Below, piece by piece: positions 48,401-58,157 of a DNA stretch of 64,000 nt. How positions within the stretch are numbered: position 1 is the first letter of the stretch; the number at the start of each line of letters is the position of its first letter. The translations under genes were made by a program, and so were the position numbers. This DNA is from Campylobacter blaseri (GTDB taxonomy: Bacteria; Campylobacterota; Campylobacteria; Campylobacterales; Campylobacteraceae): assembly GCF_013201895.1 (NCBI RefSeq), contig NZ_CP053841.1, forward strand, positions 868,001 through 932,000, written 5' to 3'. A model generated the notes under the pieces. It was given only the letters and a program-made list of their open reading frames with translations. It had not been told where the DNA came from and ran no database searches.

Positions 48401-50590
48401 AATAGTCTTTGAGCTATCTAGAACTGAAAAATTTAGATTAAGGTTTATAGCATTTGAAACAGGTATGTTTTTACTGTATTTGACAATAAAATCTTTCTTA
48501 CCATCTTTATTTAATTTAAGATTAAAATACCTGTTATCTAGTACGCTTTTGCTATCTAAAATAGAGTTTATAAAAGAAAAATCTCTATAATCATCTAATT
48601 TTAACTCTTTTGCACTAAAATTTGCAGTTAAAGAGCCACTTAAATTTGAAGCAGGCGCACCAAAAAGATAGTTAGAAACTAAAGCTATATCAATGTTTTC
48701 ATCACCTATAAACTCCTCTTTTTTAGTAAGGATTTCACTTTTAACTCTTTGTGGTATGAAGCTTTCAACACTAAATTTCTTACTATCTACAAGTTTGTTT
48801 GCAAACTCAACATTTAAAGTATATCTACCTGTTAGATCCCCCATCATCTCATCAATGCTAATAACTCCAAAATCATCTGTATTTTTAGATAAATTTTTAA
48901 TAGTTTTACCTTGTGGATCTATGATTTTAATCTTAACAGGTAGGTTTTTTACTGGATTAAAATCATAATCTTTTAAAACAATAATACCTTCAATATTTTC
49001 ATTTGGTCTTATTATATCTGTAGCAAAATAGGTTAGGGCCTTATAATTAACGCTATCCATAATTAAAGCATTATCATTTATAGGGTTATCTAAAATTAAA
49101 AAGTTCTCTTCATTGCCATTTTTTATAAAAATTGATCTTGGGTTTTTATCTAAAATTTTACTATTTTCAAATTTATGCACCCCTTTTTCATCACTTCTAC
49201 CTCTTGCTAAAATTTCATTATTTTCATTATAAATTACAATATTAGTATTAGGAAGTGCTTTTGCGGTTGAAACTCTTGAAGTAAAGACAAAAATTCCACT
49301 ATCGCCAACTATTGTAAGTGCTGAGATATCACTTAAATAGACCTGTTTTAATATCTTTTTCATATCATCTTTTTCATCTTTATAATAAAGCGAGATATTA
49401 TAAATACCATCTTCAAAACCACTAAAATCCAAGTTTATGCGGTGCTCTGAAATTTCATTAAAGTTATTACTTAATTCAAAATTTTTACTAATTACACTTT
49501 TTGTTAATTTTTCAATTTTCTCTTTATAGTTTAAAAAATATCTAAGATTTTGATCACTTACTCTATCTACTACAACCTTAACAGAGTTTAAGTTTGCACT
49601 TTTAAAGGCTATATCGGTAGTTTTTGGAATATATGGTTTATCATCACTAAATTTAGCAAATGGTTTTATATCTGTAGTTTTTAAAGAAAAACTTTTTAAT
49701 TCTCTATTTAAAAGATACTCATCACCAAAACCCGGTAAAATATCTATTTTATACTCAGTATTTGGCTTAAACTCTAAGCTTTTAATATTAAACTCATAGT
49801 AATAATCAGGATCTTGCTTGTCATAAAAATAGTTAATAGGCGATAGTGAGAAATCCTTTATCCCTGAAATTTTAACAAATCTTTTATCAGCTATAACGTA
49901 CTCTCTAGTCTTAATCTTAAAGCCTAACACACCATCATCAAATGCAAATGGAACCACTTTAACATCTTTAAAATTTACAGCATTTGGACTATCTTTATAA
50001 AAAGCTTTATTTTTTGAAATATCCTCTTCAAAATAGCTTTGAAGCGTAACATTGGCTTTTGATTTTACACTCTTTGGCAAATATAGAAACAAATTATCAT
50101 AAACACTATCTAGCTTTATTAAGAAATTTAAATTATCAGATGTATCAACTTTAAAAGGAATATCATTTTTTGATGAATTCTCTTTTGTATATACTTTAAG
50201 TTTTAGTCTTAATTCATTTAAATCAGTTTTGTCATTTAAGCTTAAAATGAAATTTCTATCATCTAAAGCCCTTATGTTTTCAACTTTAAAAGGCTCTGTA
50301 TTAAATGATATCCTTCCATTTGCATTTCCACAAATATAGTTAATCCCTTTGGCTAAAGGTCTGTTTGGATAAAAAGCAATTTTATCAGCACTTAAATACT
50401 CAAAAGCACCGCTTACATCAGGATCGCAAGCTATGATTTTATCATGAGTTATAAGTCCTATATCATTTTGGTTGTCTAAATTTTCAATGCCAAATACATA
50501 GATACCGTTTTGATCTTTTGATACGCCTGTGATGTTAAATGCAGATGCATAGATAGTTAAAAATATAACTATAAGCAAATTTCTAACCAT
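45455..50590 (-). CDS. Bacterial alpha-2-macroglobulin family protein
   Basis: The 1711-residue protein has a signal peptide (MVRNLLIVIFLTIYASAF) without a clear lipobox, repeated macroglobulin beta domains, a central bait-like region and the thioester motif YPYGCTEQ (about residue 1265) followed by the helical TED domain (SRLKDNGSFGYWSKF). Bacterial A2Ms trap proteases in the periplasm. The next gene upstream is pbpC, the conserved genome partner, consistent with a backup cell-wall repair pair. Confidence 0.95.
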   Translation of the reverse strand: MVRNLLIVIFLTIYASAFNITGVSKDQNGIYVFGIENLDNQNDIGLITHDKIIACDPDVSGAFEYLSADKIAFYPNRPLAKGINYICGNANGRISFNTEPFKVENIRALDDRNFILSLNDKTDLNELRLKLKVYTKENSSKNDIPFKVDTSDNLNFLIKLDSVYDNLFLYLPKSVKSKANVTLQSYFEEDISKNKAFYKDSPNAVNFKDVKVVPFAFDDGVLGFKIKTREYVIADKRFVKISGIKDFSLSPINYFYDKQDPDYYYEFNIKSLEFKPNTEYKIDILPGFGDEYLLNRELKSFSLKTTDIKPFAKFSDDKPYIPKTTDIAFKSANLNSVKVVVDRVSDQNLRYFLNYKEKIEKLTKSVISKNFELSNNFNEISEHRINLDFSGFEDGIYNISLYYKDEKDDMKKILKQVYLSDISALTIVGDSGIFVFTSRVSTAKALPNTNIVIYNENNEILARGRSDEKGVHKFENSKILDKNPRSIFIKNGNEENFLILDNPINDNALIMDSVNYKALTYFATDIIRPNENIEGIIVLKDYDFNPVKNLPVKIKIIDPQGKTIKNLSKNTDDFGVISIDEMMGDLTGRYTLNVEFANKLVDSKKFSVESFIPQRVKSEILTKKEEFIGDENIDIALVSNYLFGAPASNLSGSLTANFSAKELKLDDYRDFSFINSILDSKSVLDNRYFNLKLNKDGKKDFIVKYSKNIPVSNAINLNLNFSVLDSSKTISEYKNLTIYPYKTLTGIKGDRDFIDSKESVKFELLSLDSFSKKRLSPNLNISIYQISWNYVLSDNNYEEQKEINLVDSFGVKEDNFTYKFENGGNYVVVANDYLNGSSASFEVYVSGWGGYGAKSTKDMKKAKITFNKDVFSPDDEIKVNIISSIKDGTAIISLVDEKVLDYQIVEFKDNKALASFKLPKDFKKGHINATIIRDTKPLATPLRTYANKSIKVNKSAHKAELKLKVPSRSKNNEPINIKVKTDPNSKIAIFIVDEGVLQIVNQKELDAFKYFDITMPINVYNYDIYDLLSTYISNAKALSFGGDAMLEMARKRDLNPVKAKDLKTFKIVKYLMTDEKGEASFSFKSPVNFNSKVRVTAISLNEEKINSKNRYTEVKDDVVIKPSVMTYLTKGDELDLPITIINTTNEKKDLKFDINSSPNLNITFKEQNITLKPLESVQIKGKISALNLGNAKFTINLTEDESSKFNHITNLNVISPYPNSRYLKNGFIETYQDFNISDDSYKTLYINTSSSPKGVFSNLAKEIIKYPYGCTEQISTKILAMANLDIDDKSKQREIEDNIKSGITTLISRLKDNGSFGYWSKFSDTNILASIYTSDVLLKVDKDRNLLGKSQKELIFSYLKMPHQDPFHTIYSAYILNEYKKLSISQINYLFDNQIYKHNLVTLYMMAAILKDNGLDIELSSVISEIDNYNFNDIKFDNYNVNFDSNIRNIAFALYIHSKHFKPNEISENMAKFLSSELNNLNSTQKKAFVLRAFNNYFNKSTESIKYTISLNGESKNYDSFADVVLNMNDSNSFKISTDTPLYYSLLSFGNEKLPIKHTLPVVNDDFYKQNEQIHIYRDFVDIDGNRLSLNELKLNQTIFSKATLLSNRIYVPNVLVDEQISSCFEVVNERIFGIQRKKSTKDSISFEYKDIKDYKVINFLEPIKYKQVFYTPLKVIMSGKCKLPAIKVELMQNEDLWDYDLELEEFEVKD

Positions 50591-50651
50591 AAAATATCCT
50601 TTGAAATATACTTTATATATTTTATTCTTTTTTTATTAATATAGCCTATTA

Positions 50652-52832
50652 TCACCTATTTTTAAAACTAGTTACATCAAACTCAAATTCAGTTAAATTT
50701 GAGTTTTCATCTAGGCAAGAAATATTATGCAAGCCTAAATTAAATGTTTTAAATACAGTTTGAGAGTTGCTATATTTTTTAAACTCTTCATCATCAAATT
50801 TAAGGTAAATTTCATCTCCTAAAATAGCGGTGCATTTTATACCAACTCTTACATTTTCATTATTAAGACTAATTATCTTTTTATCAATATTTGATATTAA
50901 AGGTTTAATCTCTTTAAATCTGTAAAAACACCTGCTATTTTCTATATCATTTTTGCTTAAATACTCACTAGTAACTAAAAAATAAAGCTCTTCATTGCGG
51001 TAATCTTTGCAATCTTTTTTAAGTTTAACACCCTTTATCAAATAGTCCTTAGTAGAAGTTTTACAGCTATTTTTAACCTCATAAACATCGGTGCAAATTT
51101 CATCTTTAAATATGCCATTTGGCATTTTAAACTCACTAACTCCCATTTTTTTCTCAATATATTCAAACATATCAAAAACCACCTTAGCAGAACTCATCCC
51201 GCCACTTAACTCATCAGTCTTACTACCATCAAAATTACCCATCCAAACAGCTATTGTGTATTTTGGGCTAACTCCTATGGTGTATAGATCTCTTGCGTCT
51301 GCTGAAGTTCCTGTCTTAAACATAATTTTAGGTTTGTAAAGCGTGTTTTTCCAGACGCTATTTAGGTAGCTTCTTGGCGCATCTTGAAGTATATTTGCTA
51401 CTAAAAAAGCACTTTGTGTAGTTATTAGAGTTTCATTTTTATCTATCAAATTTCCAGCTAACTCAAGTGGTTTAAGAACCCCTTTGTTTGCATATATTGT
51501 ATAAAGGTGTGCTAAATCCAAAAGAGAAAGAGATATTCCACCAAGTGCGATAGAATCGCCATAATGCTCCTTTTCATATTCAGTTAAGCTAGCTTTTTCC
51601 AAAAGCTCAAAAAGTGAGTTATCATTTAAAATATTGTTTAACTTCACAGCTGGAATATTTAAAGAAAACCTTAAAGCATCACTTGCATTTATTACACCTG
51701 CAAATTTCAAATTATAATTTTGTGGAATGTAGCTACTTAGATAAATTTCAGTATCAATCAGCTCCTGCTTTGGCACAATAAGTCCATTATCAAGCGCTAA
51801 AGAGTATATGAAAGGCTTTAGGGTTGAGCCTACATTTTTACGAGATTTTACACCATCATTTTGTCCATTTTTGGCAAACTCATCGTGGCTATTTATGTAA
51901 GAGATAACTTGCATTTTTTCATTATCTATTATAAGAGCACTTGCATTTTTAACATTTTTACTTTTTAAACTATCCATCTCTTTTTTTAAAAAATTTGATA
52001 ATTTATTTTGAAAGTTTAAATTTAGATTTGTAAGGTATTTGCCATTTTTTAAAGCCATTAAGCTATATGCTTTAGCATTTTGAATAGCGTTATATCTTTT
52101 GTTCTTAAACTTTTCAGATTTTGCTCGCTCAAATTCTCTTTTGGTTATTACTTTGTTTTTATAAAGCCTTTTTAAAAGTAAGTTTTTTAAGGAATTTGAA
52201 TCTGATATACGATCTAATCTATTTTTATTTGGATTTTTTGGAACTATGCTAAGAAGCGCCATTTGGGATATTGTAAGTTCGTTTAAGTTTTTGTTGAAGT
52301 AAAAATAAGAAGCCGCCTTAACACCTTCAATATTACCACCATATGGAGCTAGGTTAAAATACATTGTTAAAATTTCATCTTTACTAAAGTGCCATTCTAG
52401 TTGGAAGGCGTTAAATATCTCTACTATTTTATTTTTATAATTTCTATCTTTTGGATTCATCATTCTTGCAACTTGCATTGTAATAGTTGAAGCACCTATG
52501 CGGTTTTTGTTTGTGATATTGTAAAAAATTGCTCTAAATATAGAGAGTGGATTTATCCCAAAATGATATCTAAAATACCTATCTTCAAAAAATATCGTGC
52601 TATTTTTTAAATTTAAAGGAATTTCATCTTTTGTAACTTCAAATCTCCAAATTTCATCATTTGAAATTTGCATATATAAAGTTTCATTGTTTGTATCTTT
52701 TAAGATTATTGATTTTGGCTTATCTAGCGTATGTAAATTTAAAGGGTATTTATCATCAAGAAATAAAAAACCAAATAACATTAATAAGAAAAAAGTTAAA
52801 AAATATATGCCAAATTTAATCTGAAATTTCAT
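50652..52832 (-). CDS. pbpC: Penicillin-binding protein 1C
   Basis: The 726-residue protein has an N-terminal membrane anchor (FGIYFLTFFLLMLFGFLFL), a GT51 glycosyltransferase domain (FFEDRYFRYHFGINPLS; GASTITMQVARMMNP), a transpeptidase domain with SxxK in GSTLKPFIYSL, SxN in SLNIPAV and KTG in FKTGTSADAR, and a C-terminal BiPBP_C beta domain with Cys residues. It polymerises and links peptidoglycan. It is coupled in the genome with the A2M protein. Confidence 0.95.
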   Translation of the reverse strand: MKFQIKFGIYFLTFFLLMLFGFLFLDDKYPLNLHTLDKPKSIILKDTNNETLYMQISNDEIWRFEVTKDEIPLNLKNSTIFFEDRYFRYHFGINPLSIFRAIFYNITNKNRIGASTITMQVARMMNPKDRNYKNKIVEIFNAFQLEWHFSKDEILTMYFNLAPYGGNIEGVKAASYFYFNKNLNELTISQMALLSIVPKNPNKNRLDRISDSNSLKNLLLKRLYKNKVITKREFERAKSEKFKNKRYNAIQNAKAYSLMALKNGKYLTNLNLNFQNKLSNFLKKEMDSLKSKNVKNASALIIDNEKMQVISYINSHDEFAKNGQNDGVKSRKNVGSTLKPFIYSLALDNGLIVPKQELIDTEIYLSSYIPQNYNLKFAGVINASDALRFSLNIPAVKLNNILNDNSLFELLEKASLTEYEKEHYGDSIALGGISLSLLDLAHLYTIYANKGVLKPLELAGNLIDKNETLITTQSAFLVANILQDAPRSYLNSVWKNTLYKPKIMFKTGTSADARDLYTIGVSPKYTIAVWMGNFDGSKTDELSGGMSSAKVVFDMFEYIEKKMGVSEFKMPNGIFKDEICTDVYEVKNSCKTSTKDYLIKGVKLKKDCKDYRNEELYFLVTSEYLSKNDIENSRCFYRFKEIKPLISNIDKKIISLNNENVRVGIKCTAILGDEIYLKFDDEEFKKYSNSQTVFKTFNLGLHNISCLDENSNLTEFEFDVTSFKNR

Positions 52833-52899
52833 AGAAAAATTATACCAAGAAAAGTTTAGTTTTATATCATTTTGGTAAAATCATACTTTTGGAGAAGAT

Positions 52900-54924
52900 A
52901 TGCCACTAACAAAACTTAATCAAGAACAATACAAAGCAGCAACTGCAGCTGCTGGTAATAACTTAATTATAGCAAGTGCAGGAACAGGTAAAACATCAAC
53001 AATTGTTGCAAGGATAGCTCATCTTTTAAATTTAGGAGTAAATCCTAGCAAAATTTTGCTTTTAACCTTTACAAACAAAGCTTCAAGCGAGATGATAGAA
53101 AGACTGCAAAAGCATTTTAGTACTACTATCACCTCAAAAATTACAGCAGGAACTTTTCACTCAGTTTCATATAAGCTTTTAAGAGAGCTTAATAAAAATA
53201 TTGTATTAAAACAGCCAAGTGAGTTAAAAGTGCTTTTAAAGTCACTAGTTGAAAGGCGTAAATTTCACCATATAAGCGATGTTAAGCCATATGGTGGAGC
53301 TTATTTGTATGATGTGTATTCGTTATTTCAAAATAAATCAGTTGATGGAAATTTTAATAACTGGTTTTGTCAAAACTACGATGAACAAAGCGTATATGTA
53401 GAAATTTACGAAGATATTTTACAAGAATTTGAAGATGAAAAAGATAAATTTGGATATGTTGATTTTAATGATTTACTTATAAAAATGAAAAAAGAGTTGA
53501 AAAAAGGTGCTCCAATTTACTTTGATGAAATTTTAGTAGATGAGTATCAAGATACAAACTCACTTCAAGGTAGCTTAATAGATGCTTTTAACACAAAAAG
53601 CCTTTTTTGTGTTGGAGATTTTGACCAAAGTATTTACGCCTTTAATGGTGCAAATATAGAGATAATAGGTAGCTTTAAAGACAGATACAAAGATGCAAAT
53701 ATTTATGCTCTAAACATAAACTACCGCTCAACTAAGTCCATTTTAGCTCTTGCAAATAAAGTGATTCAAAATAACCCAAGACTATATGATAAACAGCTAA
53801 TTGTAGGCAGGGATGAAAAACCAAAACCACCAAAATTATTGGTTTTTGAAGAGCTTTTTGCCCAATACGCAAATATCGCAAAGATAATTAAAGAAAGCAA
53901 ATACAACCACGAAGATATAGCTATAATTTTTAGAAATAACTCAAGTGCAGATGGTCTAGAAGCAAGCCTTAGAGAGTTTGGAATAGGCGCAAAAAGAAAG
54001 GGTGGGGTTAGCTTTTTTGAAAGTAGGGAGATAAAGGCTTTAGTAAATTTAATGGGGATATTTGTAAATCCAAAAGATATGATGGCTTTTATGCAAATTT
54101 TTGAGTATGCAAGAGGCATTGGAGCTGCAACATCTAAAGAAATTTATGATGCTTTAATATCTCTTGGACATGGAGATCTTTTAAAAGGACTACTTCATCC
54201 AGATAAAGATGTTAAAGTCTTTGCACCAAAAACAAAAAATTACCAACTAGGTCTTTTTGATGAGATTGATAATATAGATAGCTCTTCAAGATTTGATAGT
54301 CTTGGTTTTAAAGATGATTTTTTAAATCATCCTGCTTTAAAGTATCAAAAACTAAGCGAAGAGAGTGCTATTTTACTTTATGAAATTTACAATCTTTTCA
54401 AAAAGCTTTTAAGTTTAAAAACATCAAATGCAATTATAAAAGAGTGCATTAACTCAAAAGTTTTTGCACTCATAACTAGCTCGATAGCCACCAAAAAAGC
54501 AACTATGAAAAATGGAAAAGTTGATGAGGAACTTAAAAAAGATTTTATCATTAAAATCTATCAAAAATGTGAAATTTTGATAGATATGTCTAAAAAATAT
54601 AGAGATATTTACAGCTTTTATAACTTTTTAACTTTGGGAAGCGGTGAGTTAAGCGAAGGGGAAGGTGTAAATTTGCTTAGCATTCATGCGAGTAAGGGGC
54701 TGGAGTTTGGACTTGTTTTTATAGTTGATTTAGCACAAAAGAGATTTCCAAACTACAAACTTATGAGTATGGGCGGAAGCTTAGAAGAAGAGCGAAGGCT
54801 TTTTTATGTAGCAGTAACTAGGGCTAAAAATGAGCTTATTTTAAGCTATGCAAAGTATGATAAAATTCGTAAAATTTCATATGAACCAAGTGAGTTTTTA
54901 ATAGAAGCTGGAATGGTAAAGTAA
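52900..54924 (+). CDS. UvrD/Rep-type superfamily 1 DNA helicase
   Basis: The 674-residue helicase has the Q motif LTKLNQEQYKAATAA, Walker A ASAGTGKTSTIVARI, motif Ia LLLTFTNKASSEMIERL, motif II ILVDEYQDTN, motif III GDFDQSIYAFNGA, motif IV LNINYRSTKSIL, motif V LLSIHASKGLEFGLVFIVD and VI EEERRLFYVAVTRAKNEL. It is a repair/replication helicase; Rep or UvrD cannot be separated here. It is divergent from pbpC. Confidence 0.95.
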   Translation: MPLTKLNQEQYKAATAAAGNNLIIASAGTGKTSTIVARIAHLLNLGVNPSKILLLTFTNKASSEMIERLQKHFSTTITSKITAGTFHSVSYKLLRELNKNIVLKQPSELKVLLKSLVERRKFHHISDVKPYGGAYLYDVYSLFQNKSVDGNFNNWFCQNYDEQSVYVEIYEDILQEFEDEKDKFGYVDFNDLLIKMKKELKKGAPIYFDEILVDEYQDTNSLQGSLIDAFNTKSLFCVGDFDQSIYAFNGANIEIIGSFKDRYKDANIYALNINYRSTKSILALANKVIQNNPRLYDKQLIVGRDEKPKPPKLLVFEELFAQYANIAKIIKESKYNHEDIAIIFRNNSSADGLEASLREFGIGAKRKGGVSFFESREIKALVNLMGIFVNPKDMMAFMQIFEYARGIGAATSKEIYDALISLGHGDLLKGLLHPDKDVKVFAPKTKNYQLGLFDEIDNIDSSSRFDSLGFKDDFLNHPALKYQKLSEESAILLYEIYNLFKKLLSLKTSNAIIKECINSKVFALITSSIATKKATMKNGKVDEELKKDFIIKIYQKCEILIDMSKKYRDIYSFYNFLTLGSGELSEGEGVNLLSIHASKGLEFGLVFIVDLAQKRFPNYKLMSMGGSLEEERRLFYVAVTRAKNELILSYAKYDKIRKISYEPSEFLIEAGMVK

Positions 54925-55005
54925 ATTTAACTTATAAATATTTTAAAGGTTTATGCTTTACTATTTAAAAGCTTTGAATAATTATTTTATTATTTTTATG
55001 ACTTT

Positions 55006-55232
55006 GTCATTCTGAAGTTTAGCTGAAAAATCTCTTTTATTTTTTAGATAGTTATGCTAATTCGTCATTTAGAGCGAAGAATCTCTTTTGCTTATTGCTT
55101 TTATTTTAAATATTTAGTTAAAGAATCTCTATTATCTTGTTACTTCGTCATTTGAATATTTAACTAAAGAATTTCTCCATTTTATAATAAAAATATTTTT
55201 ATATTTCATTCAGAGCAAAGTGAAGAATCTCT
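55006..55232. repeat. Degenerate GTCATT...GAATCTC repeat cluster
   Basis: Five degenerate copies occur: GTCATTCTGAAG...AAATCTC, GTCATTTAGAGCGAAGAATCTC, TTAGTTAAAGAATCTC, GTCATTTGAATATTTAACTAAAGAATTTC, TTCATTCAGAGCAAAGTGAAGAATCTC. The 388-base gap between the helicase and the next gene holds nothing else that I see. The same type is in the prophage at 11503-11615. Confidence 0.65.
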
Positions 55233-55312
55233 TGTATAAATATTAAACTATAAAATCCTTCGTTTAACTTAGTATTACTATGATTATATTTTAATATGAA
55301 AATTAAATAAAA

Positions 55313-56875
55313 CTACTCTTGCAAATCATCACTTTTAATCATCTTAGTAAAATTATCAACCAAATCAAATTTTGGCTCTATTACAAATTTACCAGTTTCA
55401 TCTATAAATCCCCATTTTCCATTTATTTTAGCTGGCGTAAGTCCATTTTTGCTAAAACTCCAAATATCATCAAATTTTGGCTCTATTACAAACTTACCAC
55501 TCTTATCTATAAATCCCCATTTTCCATTTAAACTAGCTATTGCAAGTCCATTTTTACTAAAACTCCAAATATCATCAAAATTTGGCTCTATTACAAATTT
55601 ACCACTCTTATCTATAAATCCCCATTTTCCATTTAAACTAGCTATTGCAAGTCCATTTTTACTAAAACTCCAAATATCATCAAATTTTGGCTCTATAATA
55701 AAACCTCCTTTTGTATTTATAAAACCATATTTATATTTTGGATATATAGCCCAACTATATTTTACAAAATCCCCTGTACTAAATCCAGCTATTGCAAGTC
55801 CATTTTCACTAAAATTTTCAATGATATCAAAATTTGGTTCTATTACAAACTTACCAGTTTCATCTATAAATCCCCATTTTTCATTCAATTTAGCTCTAGC
55901 AAGTCCATTTTCGTTAAAACTTTCTGCATCATCAAATTTTGGCTCTATTACAAACCTACCAGTTTCATCTATAAATCCCCATTTTCCATTTATTTTAGCT
56001 CCAGCAAGTCCATTTTTATAAAAATCTTCAACCCAATCAAATTTTGGCTCAATTACAAATTTACCATTTCTATCTATAAAACCGTATTTTCCATTTAATT
56101 TAGCTCTAGCAAGTCCATTTTTGCTAAATTCAAAAGCATAATCAAATTTTGGCTCTATTACAAATTTACCATTTCTATATATAAAACCGTATTTTCCGTT
56201 AAATTCAACTAAAGTAAATTCATATCTAGAGAATTCCCAAGCCTTATTAAATTTTGGCTCAATTACAAATTTACCATTTCTATCTATAAAACCGTATTTT
56301 CCATTTAATTTAGCTCTAGCAAGTCCATTTTTACTAAATTTTCCAACACCATCAAATTTTGACTCTATTGCAAAATTACCAGTTTCATCTATAAATCCCC
56401 ATTTTCCATTTAATTTAGCTCTAGCAAGTCCATTTTTTAAATATGAAAGATAATTACAACCATTTTGTTCTCCTAAATCACAAGCTTTTTTGTAATAACT
56501 CTTTGCATTATCATAACTTTGTTCTACGATTTTTCCATACTCATAAGAAAGAGCTAATTTAAAGCAGTTAAATCTATTGTTGTCATCACAAGTTTTTTTG
56601 TAATTGCTTACTAGCTTTTTTTGTGCGTTTATTATCACATCATTTGCATTTATAAAAGGAGTTTTATCATAGTTGGCTATGATATAGTAGTCTATATCAT
56701 CTATCTTAAAACAACTTTCTAAATTTAAACTCTCGCACTCTTTGTTTAAAGTATAAACATAGTTTCTGCTATATTTCCCACCATACCAATAAATAACAAA
56801 TGTAGATATTAAAATTATAATTAATATAATGTATCCGTATTTTTTAAGAAATAATTTAAATTTATTAAAAATCAA
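55313..56875 (-). CDS. WG-repeat protein with membrane anchor and Sel1-like region
   Basis: The 520-residue protein has an N-terminal membrane segment (YIILIIILISTFVIYWY), a Cys-containing Sel1-like stretch (about residues 85-145: KLALSYEYGKIVEQSYDNAK), and ten WG repeats of about 35 residues (GLARAKLNGKWGFIDETGNF type). Repeats 8 and 9 differ by about one residue (P-N-F versus P-K-F). WG repeats make beta-propeller-like interaction surfaces; the role is unknown. The repeated DNA (105-bp units) can vary in number by recombination. Confidence 0.9.
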   Translation of the reverse strand: MIFNKFKLFLKKYGYIILIIILISTFVIYWYGGKYSRNYVYTLNKECESLNLESCFKIDDIDYYIIANYDKTPFINANDVIINAQKKLVSNYKKTCDDNNRFNCFKLALSYEYGKIVEQSYDNAKSYYKKACDLGEQNGCNYLSYLKNGLARAKLNGKWGFIDETGNFAIESKFDGVGKFSKNGLARAKLNGKYGFIDRNGKFVIEPKFNKAWEFSRYEFTLVEFNGKYGFIYRNGKFVIEPKFDYAFEFSKNGLARAKLNGKYGFIDRNGKFVIEPKFDWVEDFYKNGLAGAKINGKWGFIDETGRFVIEPKFDDAESFNENGLARAKLNEKWGFIDETGKFVIEPNFDIIENFSENGLAIAGFSTGDFVKYSWAIYPKYKYGFINTKGGFIIEPKFDDIWSFSKNGLAIASLNGKWGFIDKSGKFVIEPNFDDIWSFSKNGLAIASLNGKWGFIDKSGKFVIEPKFDDIWSFSKNGLTPAKINGKWGFIDETGKFVIEPKFDLVDNFTKMIKSDDLQE

Positions 56876-57341
56876 AAATATCCTTTAATAAATAATTTAG
56901 TAAATAGTTTTGTTATTTTATTAAAAATAAGTTTATTGTTCAATATATAAATATTTTTAAAATATCTTAAATTTTAAATTTATACACTATTATTATTGAT
57001 AAATAATTTAGCAATGAAGTAGTTAATAAAGGCTATTTTAGTGTTTTTATTATGATAACAAATTGCATATTAGAGATAAAATTTCACACTCTAAAACTAG
57101 TAATACATTTTTAATAACTTGTTTGCAGGTTGTTTTAATTATTTTTGTTTAAATATTTGTTTAGTTATTTATAAATTTTAAGTTTTGTCATCAAATTTAG
57201 TGTAAGCTCTTTTAATATTCAAATTTACTTACAAATTCTTTAAGTTTTATTTAAAATAAAAATAAATTCTTAAAATATTTATTAAATTAAAATTAAAAAA
57301 GTAAAATAAAGTTGCCTATAAAATATAAGCAACTTTAAAGT
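56876..57341. other. AT-rich intergenic region
   Basis: This 466-base gap has no open frame of substance and no hairpin or repeat that I can support; it is over 80 percent A+T by eye. It may carry promoters for the WG-repeat gene. Confidence 0.6.
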
Positions 57342-58157
57342 CTAATTATCAGAAAAAAAGTTATAGATGTCGTCTAATAAAAATAGTTTTTTATCTAAAG
57401 TTCCTTTATAATATACTCCAAGAGTTTGGTCATAAGCTGTTTTAAAAAACCCTTCTTTGCTAAGCTCAAGTATCGCTCTGTTAATAGCTGCTTTAAGACT
57501 TTCATTACCTTTGTCTACACCTACACTAACAAAGCTAGTTTGTCCTGCATTTTTAACAGAAATCTCATATTTATTGTCTATTATAGGTATACTAGCTAAT
57601 GCAAAAATACTATGAAAATATCCATCAGCTTCATTGTTTTTTAATTTTTCAAAGCAATCTAGTAAATTTTCACAATCCACTATACTACCATTGAAATTTT
57701 TTTCTATATATTTTCTAGAGCCTGTGCCTTTAATTGCTAAAATTTTCCCACCTGTTAATTGAGATATTGCCTTAATATTTCTACTTTTTTCAGTAACAAG
57801 TGCTTTATAAAGAGCAAAATATGGCATTGTAAAATCAACATATTTCTCTCTATCTGGACTTACGGAAAATTGTGCAACTGCCATATCAATTTTATTTTCA
57901 TTTAAAAATGGAATTCTATCTTTTGCGTTTAATCCAACTAAGGTAATTTTTGCATTTGGAGCGATTTTTTTTGCTATCTCTTTTGCAAATTCAACTTCAA
58001 AACCTGTAAATTCATGTCCATCAAATTTACTAAATGGAGGGTAGTTGTTTCTTACTCCAATTCTAATTTCGTTTTGAGAAATTATCTGTTCTATTGTATT
58101 TGCATAGCATGAAATACTAAATAAAGCTAAAATTATAGCGACAAAGTTCTTTTTCAT
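57342..58157 (-). CDS. Amino-acid ABC transporter substrate-binding protein
   Basis: The 271-residue protein has a signal peptide (MKKNFVAIILALFSISCYAN; lipobox questionable, SISC) and the SBP_bac_3 core IRIGVRNNYPPFSKFDGHEFTGFEVEFAKEIAKKI, LNENKIDMAVAQFSVSPDREKYVDFTMPYF and AIKGTGSRKYIEKNF. It is of the polar amino acid/cystine type. No permease or ATPase is next to it, so it may use a distant transporter. Confidence 0.9.
   Translation of the reverse strand: MKKNFVAIILALFSISCYANTIEQIISQNEIRIGVRNNYPPFSKFDGHEFTGFEVEFAKEIAKKIAPNAKITLVGLNAKDRIPFLNENKIDMAVAQFSVSPDREKYVDFTMPYFALYKALVTEKSRNIKAISQLTGGKILAIKGTGSRKYIEKNFNGSIVDCENLLDCFEKLKNNEADGYFHSIFALASIPIIDNKYEISVKNAGQTSFVSVGVDKGNESLKAAINRAILELSKEGFFKTAYDQTLGVYYKGTLDKKLFLLDDIYNFFSDN

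Noticed and set aside
57342-58157. Lipoprotein assignment of the amino-acid binding protein
   Set aside because: The Cys in SISCYAN lacks the usual Leu at -3; a normal signal-peptidase I site after YAN is as likely.
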